NCBI RefSeq assembly: GCF_034676705.1
Contig: NZ_JAUCBS010000009.1
Span: 62,001-126,000, forward strand
DNA length: 64,000 nt
Direction of reading: 5' to 3'
Origin: Gemmobacter sp.
Lineage (GTDB): Bacteria > Pseudomonadota > Alphaproteobacteria > Rhodobacterales > Rhodobacteraceae
In this document: positions 9,476 to 18,082 of the stretch, one piece after another
How positions within the stretch are numbered: position 1 is the stretch's first letter
How the letters are laid out: every line of letters starts with the position of its first letter
The notes under the pieces: model-generated
The model's input: the letters and a program-made list of their open reading frames with translations, nothing else
Told to the model about the DNA's origin: nothing
Databases searched by the model: none
Position numbers and translations under genes: made by a program

Positions 9476-10197
9476 TCCCCCTGGACGCCCAGATAGGCGC
9501 GCTGCACGCCCGCGTCCTGTTTCAGTTCGGCCGCCGCCCCCGACAGCACGACCGACCCGGTCTGCAAAAGAAAGGCCCGGTCGGCCAGATCCAGCGCCAG
9601 CCGCGCGTTCTGTTCCACCAGCAGGATCGCCACCTTTTCCTCGGCATTGATGCGCCGCATGATGCGGAAAATCTCGGCCACGATCAGCGGGGCCAGGCCG
9701 AACGACGGCTCGTCCAGCACCATCAGGCGCGGCCGCAGCATCAGGGCGCGGCCGATGGCCAGCATCTGCTGTTCGCCCCCCGACAGCGTGCCCGCCTGCT
9801 GGCGGAACCGTTCGCGCAGGATGGGGAAATAGGTCAGCACCCGTTCGGTTGCCTGGGCGACCGCGGCCTTGTCGCGGATGGTAAAGGCGCCCAGCCGCAG
9901 GTTTTCCTCGACCGACAGTTCGGCAAAGGTGCCGCGCCCGTCGGGCACATGGGCGATGCCGCGCCGCACGATGGCGGCGGTGTCCAGCCGGGCAATGTCC
10001 TGCCCGTCAAAGGTGATGCTGCCTTCGCGCCGGATCAGGCCGCAGATGGCGCGCAGGGTGGTGGTCTTGCCGGCGCCATTGGCGCCCAGCAGGGTGGAAA
10101 TGCCGCCCTGCGGCACGTCCAGCGACACGTCGAACAACGCCTGGGTCTGGCCATACCAGGCGCGCAGGTTGCGGATTTGCAGGATCGGGGCGGTCAC
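9472..10197 (-). CDS. livF: Branched-chain amino acid-type ABC ATPase LivF
   Basis: 241 aa ATPase. Walker A (GANGAGKTT), signature (LSGGEQQM), Walker B (LMVLDEPSFGLAPLIV) and H-loop region (ILLVEQNARLAL) match LivF. The four-base overlaps with livG upstream and livH downstream show a tightly coupled operon. It would energise import together with LivG at the cytoplasmic face. Confidence 0.94.
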   Translation of the reverse strand: MTAPILQIRNLRAWYGQTQALFDVSLDVPQGGISTLLGANGAGKTTTLRAICGLIRREGSITFDGQDIARLDTAAIVRRGIAHVPDGRGTFAELSVEENLRLGAFTIRDKAAVAQATERVLTYFPILRERFRQQAGTLSGGEQQMLAIGRALMLRPRLMVLDEPSFGLAPLIVAEIFRIMRRINAEEKVAILLVEQNARLALDLADRAFLLQTGSVVLSGAAAELKQDAGVQRAYLGVQGE

Positions 10198-11006
10198 AGG
10201 TCTGCTCCAAGATAGGCCTGGATCACGGCGGGGTCGGCCTGCACCTGTGCGGGCAGCCCGTCGGCAATCTTGCGGCCAAAGTCGATGGCGACCACCTGTT
10301 CCGAGACCGACATGACCAGGTTCATGTGATGTTCGACCAGCAGCACCGTCAGGCCATAGCGGTCGCGGATCTGGCGGATCTGGTCGCGCAGCACGTCGAC
10401 CTCGGCATGGTTCAGGCCGGCCGCCGGTTCGTCCAGCAGGATGATGCGCGGCCCGGTCATCAGGGCGCGGGCCAGTTCCACCCGCTTGCGGATGGGAAAG
10501 GGCAGGTCGCCCACCAGCCGGTCGCGCAAGTCGCCCAGTTGCATGAAGTCGATGGCCTCGGCCGCGCGGTCGCGCAGGGCCGCATCCTCGCGCCGCGCGC
10601 CGGGGGTTTTCAACGCCTGCGCCAGGAACCCGTGCCGCCCCTTGACGTGGCCGCCGACCAGCACGTTGTCCAGAACGCTCATCCGGTCGAACAGCGAGAC
10701 GTTCTGGAACGTCCGCGCAATGCCAAGCGCGGCCATGCGGCTGCGCGGTTCGGCCAGAATGGACCGGCCATCCAGCAGGATGTCGCCGCTGCTGGGGGTG
10801 TAAAGCCGGCTGAGGCAGTTGAACAGCGTGGTCTTGCCGGCCCCGTTCGGCCCGATCAGGCCCACGATGCGCCGGCGCGGAATGTCGAAGCTGATGTCCT
10901 GCAACGCCTTGATGCCCCCGAACGAGACGCAGACCCTGCGCAGCTCGATCAAGGGGGTGTCAGGGGGCATGCCGGCCACGGCCGGGCCTGCTGGTGCGGT
11001 TGTCAT
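10194..11006 (-). CDS. livG: Branched-chain amino acid-type ABC ATPase LivG
   Basis: 270 aa, first gene of the leftward liv operon. Walker A (GPNGAGKTT), the LivG-specific insertion after the Q-loop (ARTFQNVSLFDRMSVLDNVLVG) and Walker B (IILLDEPAAGLNHAEVDVL) are present. The signature motif is degenerate (PFPIRKRVELARAL where LSYGQQR is usual), which is a little odd but leaves the ATPase fold intact. The start may be 11006 or a few codons inside. The gene is divergent from an acyl-CoA synthetase at 11180 and shares with it an AT-rich promoter region carrying the island-wide element. Confidence 0.92.
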   Translation of the reverse strand: MTTAPAGPAVAGMPPDTPLIELRRVCVSFGGIKALQDISFDIPRRRIVGLIGPNGAGKTTLFNCLSRLYTPSSGDILLDGRSILAEPRSRMAALGIARTFQNVSLFDRMSVLDNVLVGGHVKGRHGFLAQALKTPGARREDAALRDRAAEAIDFMQLGDLRDRLVGDLPFPIRKRVELARALMTGPRIILLDEPAAGLNHAEVDVLRDQIRQIRDRYGLTVLLVEHHMNLVMSVSEQVVAIDFGRKIADGLPAQVQADPAVIQAYLGADL

Positions 11007-11080
11007 TCATCCTCCCGAGGGCGCCTGCCGGGCCCTTCATTTGCCGCCCGTTCTGCTGTTCGGGCTTTTACTGTTAGCTG

Positions 11081-11093
11081 ACATACTTTATGC
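11081..11093. promoter_or_regulatory. Island-wide AT-rich element, copy A (livG / synthetase promoter)
   Basis: ACATACTTTATGC, an imperfect GCATA/TATGC inverted repeat in the 173-base divergent region between livG and the synthetase at 11180. It is one of ten related sites; see the regulon finding. Confidence 0.45.
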
Positions 11094-11179
11094 TGAATAT
11101 CAAGATGGCGCGCGGTGCCGTGGTGATTTTGCCAGCGGGCGCCCCGCCGCCGCCATTTGCGCGAAGGGAGGATATTCGC

Positions 11180-12799
11180 ATGCGATCCGATCTGCCGATG
11201 CCCGACTGGACCATCGGTCCCGATGGTCTGCGTCAGGGCCTGACTGCCCCGCCGGTGCCGGCCAGCCCTGCAACGATTCCCGGCCTGATCGCCGCGCTGG
11301 AGGGCGATGACCCGCTGCTGATCGACCGCGCCGGCACGCTGGGCCGCGCCCGGGTGCGCCAGCTGGCCGAGGCGGGGGCGGCGGCGCTGCTGGCGGCGGG
11401 GATCCGCCCGGGGGACCGGGTTGCCGCCTCGGCCGCGTCGGGCAACCCGCTGATCCTGGCGTTTCTGGCGGTGCAGCGGATGGGCGCGGTCTGGGTGGGC
11501 CTGAACGCCAGCATGACCAGCGACGAACTGCGCGCCGTGCTGGCCGATTGCGGCGCGCGGCTGCTGATCGCCGATGATGCGGTGGCAGACCGGCTGGCCG
11601 ATGGCCCATGCCCCGAGATGATCTGGCGTATCGGCACCGACTGGGCCGACCGGCTGCTGGCCGGCGAAGGCCAGCCGGTGCCGCCCCATGCCCCCGATCC
11701 GCAGGCCCCCGCCGCCATCGCCTATACCAGTGGCACCACCGGCCTGCCCAAGGGGGCGGTGCATACCAACCATTCGATCCTGACCTTTGTGTGGGGCGGG
11801 CTGCAATCGGGCCTTGGCGGGCACTGGACGCCCGGCCTGCGCCGCAGCGTGACCATTCCGCTGACCATCCTGAACGGCATGAACTTCGGCCCGCTGACCG
11901 CGATGGCCGGCGGCGGCGCTTATGTGGCGATGGACCGGGTGGATGCGCCCGGCGTTGCCGAATGGATCGAACGCGGCCGCATCGAGATGCTGGGCAGCAC
12001 ACCGACGACGATCCTGGATATTGTGACCCGGCCGGAAATGGCGCGGTTCGACCTGTCCAGCCTGCGCTTTGCCTTTACCGGGGGGGCCGCCGGATCGGCC
12101 ACGCTGCGCGAGGCCTTCCGCGCCCGGGTGGGATCCGAGTTGTGCGAGGTCTATGGCATGACCGAATCGCCCTCGGGCGTCACCAGTTCCACGGTGGACC
12201 GCCCGCCGGAACCCGGCGGCGTGGGCCGTGCCCTGCCGCATATCGACCTGCGCGCGCTGGATGCCGGGGGCCGCGTGCTGCCCCCCGGCGAAACCGGCGA
12301 ACTGTGCCTGCGCGCGGTGCAGGACGGGCCCTGGGCCGGGGTCTATACCGGCTTCCTTGGCTATTGGAACAAGCCCGAGGAAACCGCCAAGACCTTTGCC
12401 GGTGGCTGGTTGCACACCGGCGACATGGGCACGGTCGATGCCGACGGCAACGTCGCCATCGTCGGGCGCAAGAAGGACATGATCATCCGGGGCGGCGCCA
12501 ACATCTATCCGGCCGAGGTGGAACGCGTGCTGGCCAGCCATCCGGCCGTGCTGGAATCGGTGGTGGCCGGCCTGCCCGATGACCGGCTGGGCGAGGTGGT
12601 GGCCGTCTGGCTGCGCCCCGCCGCCGGGGCCGAGGATGCGGCGCTGGTCGCCGACCTGCACCGGCTTTGTCAGCAGAAACTGTCGCGCTACAAGGTGCCC
12701 GCGCGCTGGTTCCTGACGGCGGATTTCCCGCGCAACGCCATGAACAAGGTGCTGAAGGACCGCCTGCCCGGCCTGCCCGCGCGCGAGGTTTCGCCCTAG
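11180..12799 (+). CDS. AMP-forming acyl-CoA synthetase (class I adenylate-forming enzyme)
   Basis: 539 aa. It activates a carboxylic acid to its CoA thioester through an acyl-adenylate. Motifs: P-loop-like YTSGTTGLPKGA, aromatic motif YGMTESPSGV, hinge GWLHTGDMG with VGRKKDMIIRGGANIYP, and the C-terminal catalytic Lys in RNAMNKVLKD. ATG 11180 is chosen because a GGGAGGA ribosome site lies eight bases before it; an earlier in-frame ATG at 11090 has none. It is divergent from livG and convergent with a crotonase gene, sharing CTAG stops. It is one of five synthetases here; substrate unknown. Confidence 0.9.
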   Translation: MRSDLPMPDWTIGPDGLRQGLTAPPVPASPATIPGLIAALEGDDPLLIDRAGTLGRARVRQLAEAGAAALLAAGIRPGDRVAASAASGNPLILAFLAVQRMGAVWVGLNASMTSDELRAVLADCGARLLIADDAVADRLADGPCPEMIWRIGTDWADRLLAGEGQPVPPHAPDPQAPAAIAYTSGTTGLPKGAVHTNHSILTFVWGGLQSGLGGHWTPGLRRSVTIPLTILNGMNFGPLTAMAGGGAYVAMDRVDAPGVAEWIERGRIEMLGSTPTTILDIVTRPEMARFDLSSLRFAFTGGAAGSATLREAFRARVGSELCEVYGMTESPSGVTSSTVDRPPEPGGVGRALPHIDLRALDAGGRVLPPGETGELCLRAVQDGPWAGVYTGFLGYWNKPEETAKTFAGGWLHTGDMGTVDADGNVAIVGRKKDMIIRGGANIYPAEVERVLASHPAVLESVVAGLPDDRLGEVVAVWLRPAAGAEDAALVADLHRLCQQKLSRYKVPARWFLTADFPRNAMNKVLKDRLPGLPAREVSP

Positions 12800-13635
12800 G
12801 CCCCCGGGCGCAGGGTGGACCCCGCCGGATCGCCCTGCGCGCCATGCACCTCGACATTCTGGGCATGGCACAGCTGATGGATGCGAAAGGCGGTTTCCAG
12901 CGCGTTCCGCATGCCCTGCGCATCCTGCGCGGCGTTCACCGCCTCCTTGACCATCCGCTGGGCAAAGGCGGGCCGGGCGGCGATGCGCGCCGCCAGCGCC
13001 AAAGTAAAGCCCATCAGTTCGGCCGTGGGCACCACATGGTTCACCATGCCGGCCGCCCGCGCCTCGTCGGCCGACCAGGGATCGCCGGTCATCAGCAGCT
13101 CCTTGGCCTTGCGCGCGCCCAGCTCCCAGGGGTGGGCAAACCATTCCACGCCGGCCACGCCCATCGCCGTCACCGGGTCGGAGAACCGCGCATCCTGCGC
13201 CGCGATGATCAGATCGCAGGCCCAGGCCAGCATCAGCCCGGCGGCAATGCAGTTGCCCTGCACGGCGGCAATGGTGGGTTTGGGAATGTCGCGCCAGCGG
13301 CGGATACGGTCGAAATAGACCTCGCGTTCCCGGGCGTAATGGCCCGCCCGCCCCGGGGCCGATTGCCCGCCCAGGGCCACGCGCGGGGCGAACCGTTCGG
13401 GCGGCAGGCTGAACAACCCCTCGCGCAGGTCGTGCCCGGCGGAAAAATCCTTGCCCTCGGCCGCCAGGATGATCACCTGCACGGTATCGTCGGTGGCCGC
13501 CGCCAGCAGCGCATCGTCCAGCGCATCCAGCAGCGCCAGGTTCTGCGCATTGCGCGCCTGCGGCCGGTTCAGGCGTAGCCGGGCAATGCCGGGCAGGGGG
13601 GAATCGTGCAGGATCAGGGCTGTATCGGCAGACAT
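12796..13635 (-). CDS. Enoyl-CoA hydratase/isomerase (crotonase) family protein
   Basis: 279 aa. The crotonase oxyanion-hole segments FSAGHDL and GNCIAAGLML are visible. The usual catalytic Glu region reads MGVAGVEWFAHPWELG instead of the PE-x-GxxPGxGG pattern of true hydratases, so the reaction may be hydration, isomerisation, C-C hydrolysis or another crotonase chemistry. ATG 13635 gives the normal N-terminus. It is divergent from the MFE-2-type SDR at 13733 and shares its regulatory region. The final residues continue about 25 aa beyond most homologues. Confidence 0.85.
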   Translation of the reverse strand: MSADTALILHDSPLPGIARLRLNRPQARNAQNLALLDALDDALLAAATDDTVQVIILAAEGKDFSAGHDLREGLFSLPPERFAPRVALGGQSAPGRAGHYAREREVYFDRIRRWRDIPKPTIAAVQGNCIAAGLMLAWACDLIIAAQDARFSDPVTAMGVAGVEWFAHPWELGARKAKELLMTGDPWSADEARAAGMVNHVVPTAELMGFTLALAARIAARPAFAQRMVKEAVNAAQDAQGMRNALETAFRIHQLCHAQNVEVHGAQGDPAGSTLRPGA

Positions 13636-13662
13636 CGGGGTTTCCTCAAAATAAGTGTTGAA

Positions 13663-13683
13663 GCATATCGTAAATAAGCATAC
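13663..13683. promoter_or_regulatory. Island-wide AT-rich element, copy B
   Basis: GCATATCGTAAATA followed by a second GCATAC fifteen bases after the first, in the 97-base divergent region between the crotonase (13635) and SDR (13733) genes. The TATCGTAA core is shared with copy E at 30376. Confidence 0.45.
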
Positions 13684-13732
13684 CAAATCCGCAACCCCGC
13701 ATCGCGGGCAGGCGGACCACGAGGAGGACAGG

Positions 13733-14632
13733 ATGGGATTGTGTGACGGGCGGGTGGCCATCGTGACCGGCGCCGGCCGGGGGTTGGGCCGGGCCCATGC
13801 GCTGGCCCTGGCGCAGCAGGGGGCAAAGGTGGTGGTGAACGACCTCGGCTCTGCCGCCTCGGGCGAAGGGGCCGATGCGACGCCGGCCGAACAGGTGGTG
13901 GCCGAAATCCGCGCCATGGGTGGCGAAGCCATCGTCGATACCTCGGATGCCGCCAGCTGGGCCGGCGCCCAGGCCATGGTGGATGCCGCCGTCAATCAAC
14001 TCGGCGGGCTGGACATCGTGGTCAACAACGCCGGCATCCTGCGCGACCGCATGCTGATCAACATGACCGAGGATGACTGGGATTCGGTCGTCCGCGTGCA
14101 TATGAAATCCACCTTCGCCCTGACCAACCGCGCCGCGCAGGTCTGGCGCGAACAGGCCAAGGCGGGCCGCATGCCGGATGCCCGGGTGATCAACACCACC
14201 TCGCATTCGGGCCTGTATTGCAACATCGGTCAGGCGAACTATGCCGCCGCCAAGGCCGGCATCGCCAGCTTTTCCATCGTCGCGGCGCGCGAACTGGGCC
14301 GCTACGGCGTCACGGTGAACGCCATCGCCCCCCGCGCCACCACCCGCATGACCGAAGGCCTGCGCGACTGGGATGACGAGGCACTGCGCATGCGGGATCC
14401 GAACTGGGTCTCGGCCGTGGTCGCCTGGCTGGCCAGCCCCGACGCGCGCGAGATCTCGGGCCGCGTGTTCGAAGCCTGGGGCTATGGCATCACCATTGCC
14501 GAAAGCTGGCAGCACGGCGCCACGGCCGAGGCCTCGCTCGATCCGGCGGAACTGGGGCCGCGGCTGATCGCGGCGCATCATGCCTCGCGCAAGAATGCCG
14601 GGATCGACATTGGCCAGCACCATGACCCATGA
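13733..14632 (+). CDS. SDR, MFE-2-type (3R)-hydroxyacyl-CoA dehydrogenase
   Basis: 299 aa. Rossmann motif GAGRGLG near residue 15, the VVNDLG segment that follows strand 2 in multifunctional enzyme 2 homologues, NNAG, and the complete SDR triad (Ser in TTSHSG, YAAAK). The C-terminal extension after the SDR core is also like the dehydrogenase domain of peroxisomal MFE-2. The expected reaction is NAD-dependent oxidation of a (3R)-hydroxyacyl-CoA to 3-oxoacyl-CoA. A GAGGAGGA site precedes ATG 13733. The next gene, an SDR lacking the catalytic Tyr, overlaps by 11 bases; the same pairing recurs at 30424-32146. Confidence 0.88.
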   Translation: MGLCDGRVAIVTGAGRGLGRAHALALAQQGAKVVVNDLGSAASGEGADATPAEQVVAEIRAMGGEAIVDTSDAASWAGAQAMVDAAVNQLGGLDIVVNNAGILRDRMLINMTEDDWDSVVRVHMKSTFALTNRAAQVWREQAKAGRMPDARVINTTSHSGLYCNIGQANYAAAKAGIASFSIVAARELGRYGVTVNAIAPRATTRMTEGLRDWDDEALRMRDPNWVSAVVAWLASPDAREISGRVFEAWGYGITIAESWQHGATAEASLDPAELGPRLIAAHHASRKNAGIDIGQHHDP

Positions 14633-15383
14633 TCCCCGCCCGCTGGCGCTGGTGGCCGGCGGGTCCGGCGGCATCGGCGCGGCGATCTGCCGGGCGCTGG
14701 CGGCCGAAGGCCACGACATCGCGCTGACCTATCGCGGCAATCAGGCCCGCGCGGCGCAGGTGGTGGCCGATTGCCGCGCGCTGGGGGCCGATGCGCGGGC
14801 CGATGCGGTGGATCTGACCGATGCGGCGGCCCTGCGCGCCCATGTCGATCTTCTGGCGCACCACGCCCCCCTGCGCAGCGTCGTCTATGCGGCGGGGCCG
14901 AAACTCAGCTTCGGCTATACCTCGCGCATCGCGCCCGACGAATGGCTGCGGGTGATGCTGGCCGATACCGGCGGCTGCTTCAACCTGATCCACGCCTGCG
15001 TGCCGCATCTGAAGGCGGCGGGCGGCGGGTCGCTGGTGGCGCTGATCACGGCGGCGGTGGAACGCGTGCCCTCGCAGGACGTGCTGTCCTCGGCCCCCAA
15101 GGCGGCCATCGAACAGCTGATGCGCGGCATCGCCAAGGAGGAAGGCCGCTTCGGCATCCGCGCGAATTGCGTCGGACCGGGCTTCATCCTGGCCGGCATG
15201 ACCGAAGACATGTTCGGGCGCGAGGGCCTGGGCGATTTCCAGGAAAGCATCCGCCGCAGCCTGCCCCTGAAACGCTTCGGCCGGGCCGAGGAGGTGGCCG
15301 ATTGCGTCGCCTTCCTGTGTTCGGATCGTGCGGCCTACATCACCGGCCAGTCGATCGCGGTGGACGGCGGCCTGCAACTCTGA
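14622..15383 (+). CDS. SDR-fold protein with catalytic Tyr replaced by Ser
   Basis: 253 aa. The dinucleotide-binding motif GGSGGIG (residues 13-19) is kept, and the C-terminus has the standard SDR ending (YITGQSIAVDGG). At the active site the segment reads VLSSAPK: Lys160 is present, but the residue four before it, normally the catalytic Tyr, is Ser156. There is no Tyr within 15 residues before the Lys. It may be a non-catalytic partner of the adjacent SDR or an enzyme with altered chemistry. It overlaps the upstream gene, which suggests a stable pair. A paralogue with the same change is at 30424. Confidence 0.85.
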   Translation: MTHDPRPLALVAGGSGGIGAAICRALAAEGHDIALTYRGNQARAAQVVADCRALGADARADAVDLTDAAALRAHVDLLAHHAPLRSVVYAAGPKLSFGYTSRIAPDEWLRVMLADTGGCFNLIHACVPHLKAAGGGSLVALITAAVERVPSQDVLSSAPKAAIEQLMRGIAKEEGRFGIRANCVGPGFILAGMTEDMFGREGLGDFQESIRRSLPLKRFGRAEEVADCVAFLCSDRAAYITGQSIAVDGGLQL

Positions 15384-15399
15384 CCCCTCTTTCGCTTTG

Positions 15400-15457
15400 A
15401 CCCAAATATCCTCGGGGGGAGCGTCCGCAAGGACGCCGGGGGGCAGACGGCCCCCCG
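15400..15457. terminator. Rhodobacterales-type intergenic element with two hairpins, probable bidirectional terminator
   Basis: Between two convergent genes. CCAAATATCCTCGGGGG is followed by a hairpin GCGTCC-GCAA-GGACGC (15421-15436) and a second, CGGGGGG/CCCCCCG (15437-15443 with 15451-15457). I recognise this arrangement as a common spacer in Rhodobacter and Paracoccus genomes. There is no U-tract, so termination is inferred from the hairpins and position. Confidence 0.6.
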
Positions 15458-15466
15458 TCCGCCGGT

Positions 15467-16264
15467 TCAGCCCTTGCGCGCCAGCCGGGCCCGCACCTCG
15501 GCCAGCTTCTGGGCATATTCCTGCCCCATCACCAGCGATCCGACCGCCAGCCGCTCCACGTTGCGCGCTTCGGCCCGGCCCAGGTCGGCGGCCAGTTCGA
15601 TGGCGAGCTTGCCCGCCGCGACCGCCTCGGGCGGCTGGGTGGCCAGGCGCTGGCAGAACGCATCGACCCGGGCGTCGAACTCGGCGGCGGGGTAGACGGC
15701 ATGCACCAGCCCCACCGCCAGCGCCTGGTCTGCGCCCATCCGTTCCGTCGCCATGATGAACCAGCGCGCCCAGTGCGGCCCCACGATCCGGGTCAGCCGG
15801 CTGATCCCCCCCGATCCGGGCAGCCCCCCCAGCGCGGTTTCCGGCAGGGCATAGACCGCCTCGGTCGAGGCAAGGCGAAAGTCGCAGGACAGCGACAGTT
15901 CCATCCCGCCGCCGAACACCGGGCCGTTATGCGCGGCCACCACCGGCTTTGGCAGGCTTTCCCAGCGGTCGCACAGCGGATGCAACGAGGCGGGGGCATG
16001 GCCATACCAGTCGCGGAACGCCGATTGCCCCGACAGTGCCGGGTCGGGGAACAGGTCGGAATTGATGTCGGCCCCGGCGCAGAAATAGCTGCCCGCCCCG
16101 CGCAGCACCATCACCCGCAGGCCCGGGTCTGCGGCGAATTCCGCCGTGGCGGCGCGCAGCCCGGCGCTGAGCGCGCCGTTGATCGCGTTCAGCTTGTCGG
16201 GCCGGTTCAGCGTGACATGAAACACCGCGCCGCGGCGTTCGGTCAGGATGGCATCGTTGGTCAT
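15467..16264 (-). CDS. Enoyl-CoA hydratase
   Basis: 265 aa crotonase with a canonical active site: oxyanion-hole segments FCAGADI and GPVFGGGMEL, and the catalytic region YALPETALGGLPGSGG, whose PE and GxPGxGG pattern fits a genuine enoyl-CoA hydratase. The ATG at 16264 lies inside the stop of the upstream SDR gene (four-base overlap), so both are in one leftward operon. It probably adds water to a 2-enoyl-CoA made by the dienoyl-CoA-reductase-like or dehydrogenase steps of the island. Confidence 0.9.
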   Translation of the reverse strand: MTNDAILTERRGAVFHVTLNRPDKLNAINGALSAGLRAATAEFAADPGLRVMVLRGAGSYFCAGADINSDLFPDPALSGQSAFRDWYGHAPASLHPLCDRWESLPKPVVAAHNGPVFGGGMELSLSCDFRLASTEAVYALPETALGGLPGSGGISRLTRIVGPHWARWFIMATERMGADQALAVGLVHAVYPAAEFDARVDAFCQRLATQPPEAVAAGKLAIELAADLGRAEARNVERLAVGSLVMGQEYAQKLAEVRARLARKG

Positions 16265-17136
16265 GGCGTGGTCCTTCGGTCGGGCAGGCGGTCGCGGATC
16301 GGGGCAAAGACCGGGCGGCGGATGCCGTGGTTCAACCGCTCGCCCCCGTCGATCACCAGCGTATGGCCGGTGATGTAGCGGGCAAAGGGCGAACACAGCC
16401 AGCTGGCGGCCCAGCCCAGTTCCTGCAACCGCCCGGTGCGCAGCGCGGGGATGCGGGCCCATTCGGCGGCGTAGCCGTCGGGGCGGTTCCGGCGCATGTC
16501 GGGGCTGTGGTCGTCATGCGGAAACACCCCCGGCGCCAGCGCGTTGACGCGGATGCCGTCGGGCGCCCATTCGGTGGCCAGCGTCTCGGTCAGGCTGCGG
16601 ACGCCGGATTTGGCGGCGGCGGAATGCGCGTGCCCGGGCGCGCCGCCATCGACAAAGGTCGCCAGAATGTTCAGCACCGCGCCCTCGGCCCCCCTCGCCC
16701 GCGCGCGGGCGTGGAATTCCTGTGCGCAGAAAAAGCTGCCATCCAGCACGATCTGCGTCACCGCCCGCCAGCCATTGGGCGACAGCGCCTCGGCCCGGAC
16801 GGGAAAGTTGCCGGCGGCGTTGTTCACCAGCACAGCGACCGGGCCGGCCAGCGCCTCGGCCGTGGCAAAGGCGGCGGTGACGGCCGCGCGGTCGCGCACA
16901 TCCAGCGCGATGCCCACGGCCTGCCCGCCCGCCGCGCCAATGGCCGCGCAGCCCCGGTCGCGGTGCGCCGCGCTGCGGCTGGCAATGGCGATGGTGGCCC
17001 CCAGCCGGGCAAAGGCCAGCCCCATCGCCAGCCCCAGTCCGGTGCCGCCGCCGGTGATCAGCACCACTTGCCCGGCATAGGTTCCTGCGGGCAGCATGGC
17101 GGCATCGGCGGGGGGCGGTTCGGGCAGGCCGGTCAT
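16261..17136 (-). CDS. SDR, peroxisomal-type 2,4-dienoyl-CoA reductase-like
   Basis: 291 aa. NAD(P)-binding GGGTGLG, NNAAGNF and LAPG motifs, and a catalytic segment HSAAAK with Lys but no Tyr four residues earlier. That is the pattern of the DECR family (for example human DECR2) rather than a defect. DECR enzymes reduce 2,4-dienoyl-CoA intermediates with NADPH so that unsaturated chains can re-enter beta-oxidation. It is first in a two-gene operon with the hydratase downstream, and divergent from the SDR at 17282. Confidence 0.82.
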   Translation of the reverse strand: MTGLPEPPPADAAMLPAGTYAGQVVLITGGGTGLGLAMGLAFARLGATIAIASRSAAHRDRGCAAIGAAGGQAVGIALDVRDRAAVTAAFATAEALAGPVAVLVNNAAGNFPVRAEALSPNGWRAVTQIVLDGSFFCAQEFHARARARGAEGAVLNILATFVDGGAPGHAHSAAAKSGVRSLTETLATEWAPDGIRVNALAPGVFPHDDHSPDMRRNRPDGYAAEWARIPALRTGRLQELGWAASWLCSPFARYITGHTLVIDGGERLNHGIRRPVFAPIRDRLPDRRTTP

Positions 17137-17226
17137 CGGGCGGTCCCATGGGTTGCGTGGTGTCCTTTATGGTAAGACAGCGAACCATATCGCCCTGTCA
17201 AGTCCGAACCGCCAAACAGTCCGCTT

Positions 17227-17240
17227 GCATATCATTATGC
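17227..17240. promoter_or_regulatory. Island-wide AT-rich element, copy C (perfect palindrome)
   Basis: GCATATCATTATGC is a perfect GCATA-N4-TATGC inverted repeat, the best copy of the shared element. It lies in the 145-base divergent region between genes starting at 17136 and 17282, 41 bases before the latter. Confidence 0.6.
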
Positions 17241-17281
17241 ACCATACTATGAAGGAGGCGGGAGAGCGGGAGGAGACAGCC

Positions 17282-18034
17282 ATGGCCAGACTGGCGGGGC
17301 GCAGGATTCTGCTGACCGGGGCAGGGGCCCGGTCGGGTATCGGCCGCGCGGCGGCCGAGGCCATGGCGCGCGAAGGCGCCCGGCTTGCCCTGCTGGATCT
17401 GGACCCCGACGGCGTGGCCGAACTGGCCCGCGATCTGGGTGCAACCGGCATTCCCTGCGACCTGTCCCGCCCCGACCGGATCGCGCCCGCCGTGGCGCAG
17501 GCGGCGCAGGCCATGGGCGGGCTGGACGGGCTGTGCAACATTGCCGGCACCGCCCGCCCCGCCACGGTCGAGGCGACGACGCAGGCCGACTGGGCCTTTG
17601 TGCTGGGGGTCAACCTGACCGCGCCGTTCCTGGTGGTGCAGGCCGCGCTGCCACATCTGCGCGCCGCCGCGCGGGCGGATTTCGCGCCTTCGGTGGTGAA
17701 TGTGGCGTCCGGGTCGGCGCTGTTGCCGGTGGGCATGGCGCTGTCGTCCTATGTGGCGTCCAAGGCGGGACTGGTGGGGCTGTCCAAGGCGATGGCATCG
17801 GAACTGGCGCCGCTGATCCGGGTCAATGCGGTATGCCCCGGCGCGGTGGATACCGGGCTGGTGCCGCCTTCGGTGATTGCGCTTGCCAACGATCCGGCCC
17901 GGTCGCCCTATGCCCTGAAGCGTGCGGCGCAACCGGCCGAGATTGCCGGGGCGCTGGTCTATCTGCTGTCGGACGAGGCATCCTATGTCACCGGAACGGT
18001 GCTGGCCGTGGATGGTGGCCGCACCTTCCACTAG
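17282..18034 (+). CDS. SDR family oxidoreductase (classical type)
   Basis: 250 aa. Rossmann motif GAGARSGIG, Ser in ASGSA, YVASK, and the C-terminal SYVTGTVLAVDGG are all present, so the enzyme should be active. The fold is FabG-like, and it may oxidise a hydroxyacyl-CoA or an alcohol. ATG 17282 follows two purine-rich stretches (GAAGGAGG and GGGAGGAGA). It is first gene of a rightward series SDR-synthetase-SDR (17282-20517) that then runs toward the binding protein and mutase genes. Confidence 0.88.
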   Translation: MARLAGRRILLTGAGARSGIGRAAAEAMAREGARLALLDLDPDGVAELARDLGATGIPCDLSRPDRIAPAVAQAAQAMGGLDGLCNIAGTARPATVEATTQADWAFVLGVNLTAPFLVVQAALPHLRAAARADFAPSVVNVASGSALLPVGMALSSYVASKAGLVGLSKAMASELAPLIRVNAVCPGAVDTGLVPPSVIALANDPARSPYALKRAAQPAEIAGALVYLLSDEASYVTGTVLAVDGGRTFH

Positions 18035-18082
18035 GGCCGCCCCGGGCCGGCAGTGAACCGTTGAACGACAGGAGGAACAGGG

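Noticed and set aside
16261..17136. SDR at 16261 as a third Tyr-less, possibly inactive SDR
   Set aside because: Its sequence fits the 2,4-dienoyl-CoA reductase group, where a missing Tyr at the usual position is normal.
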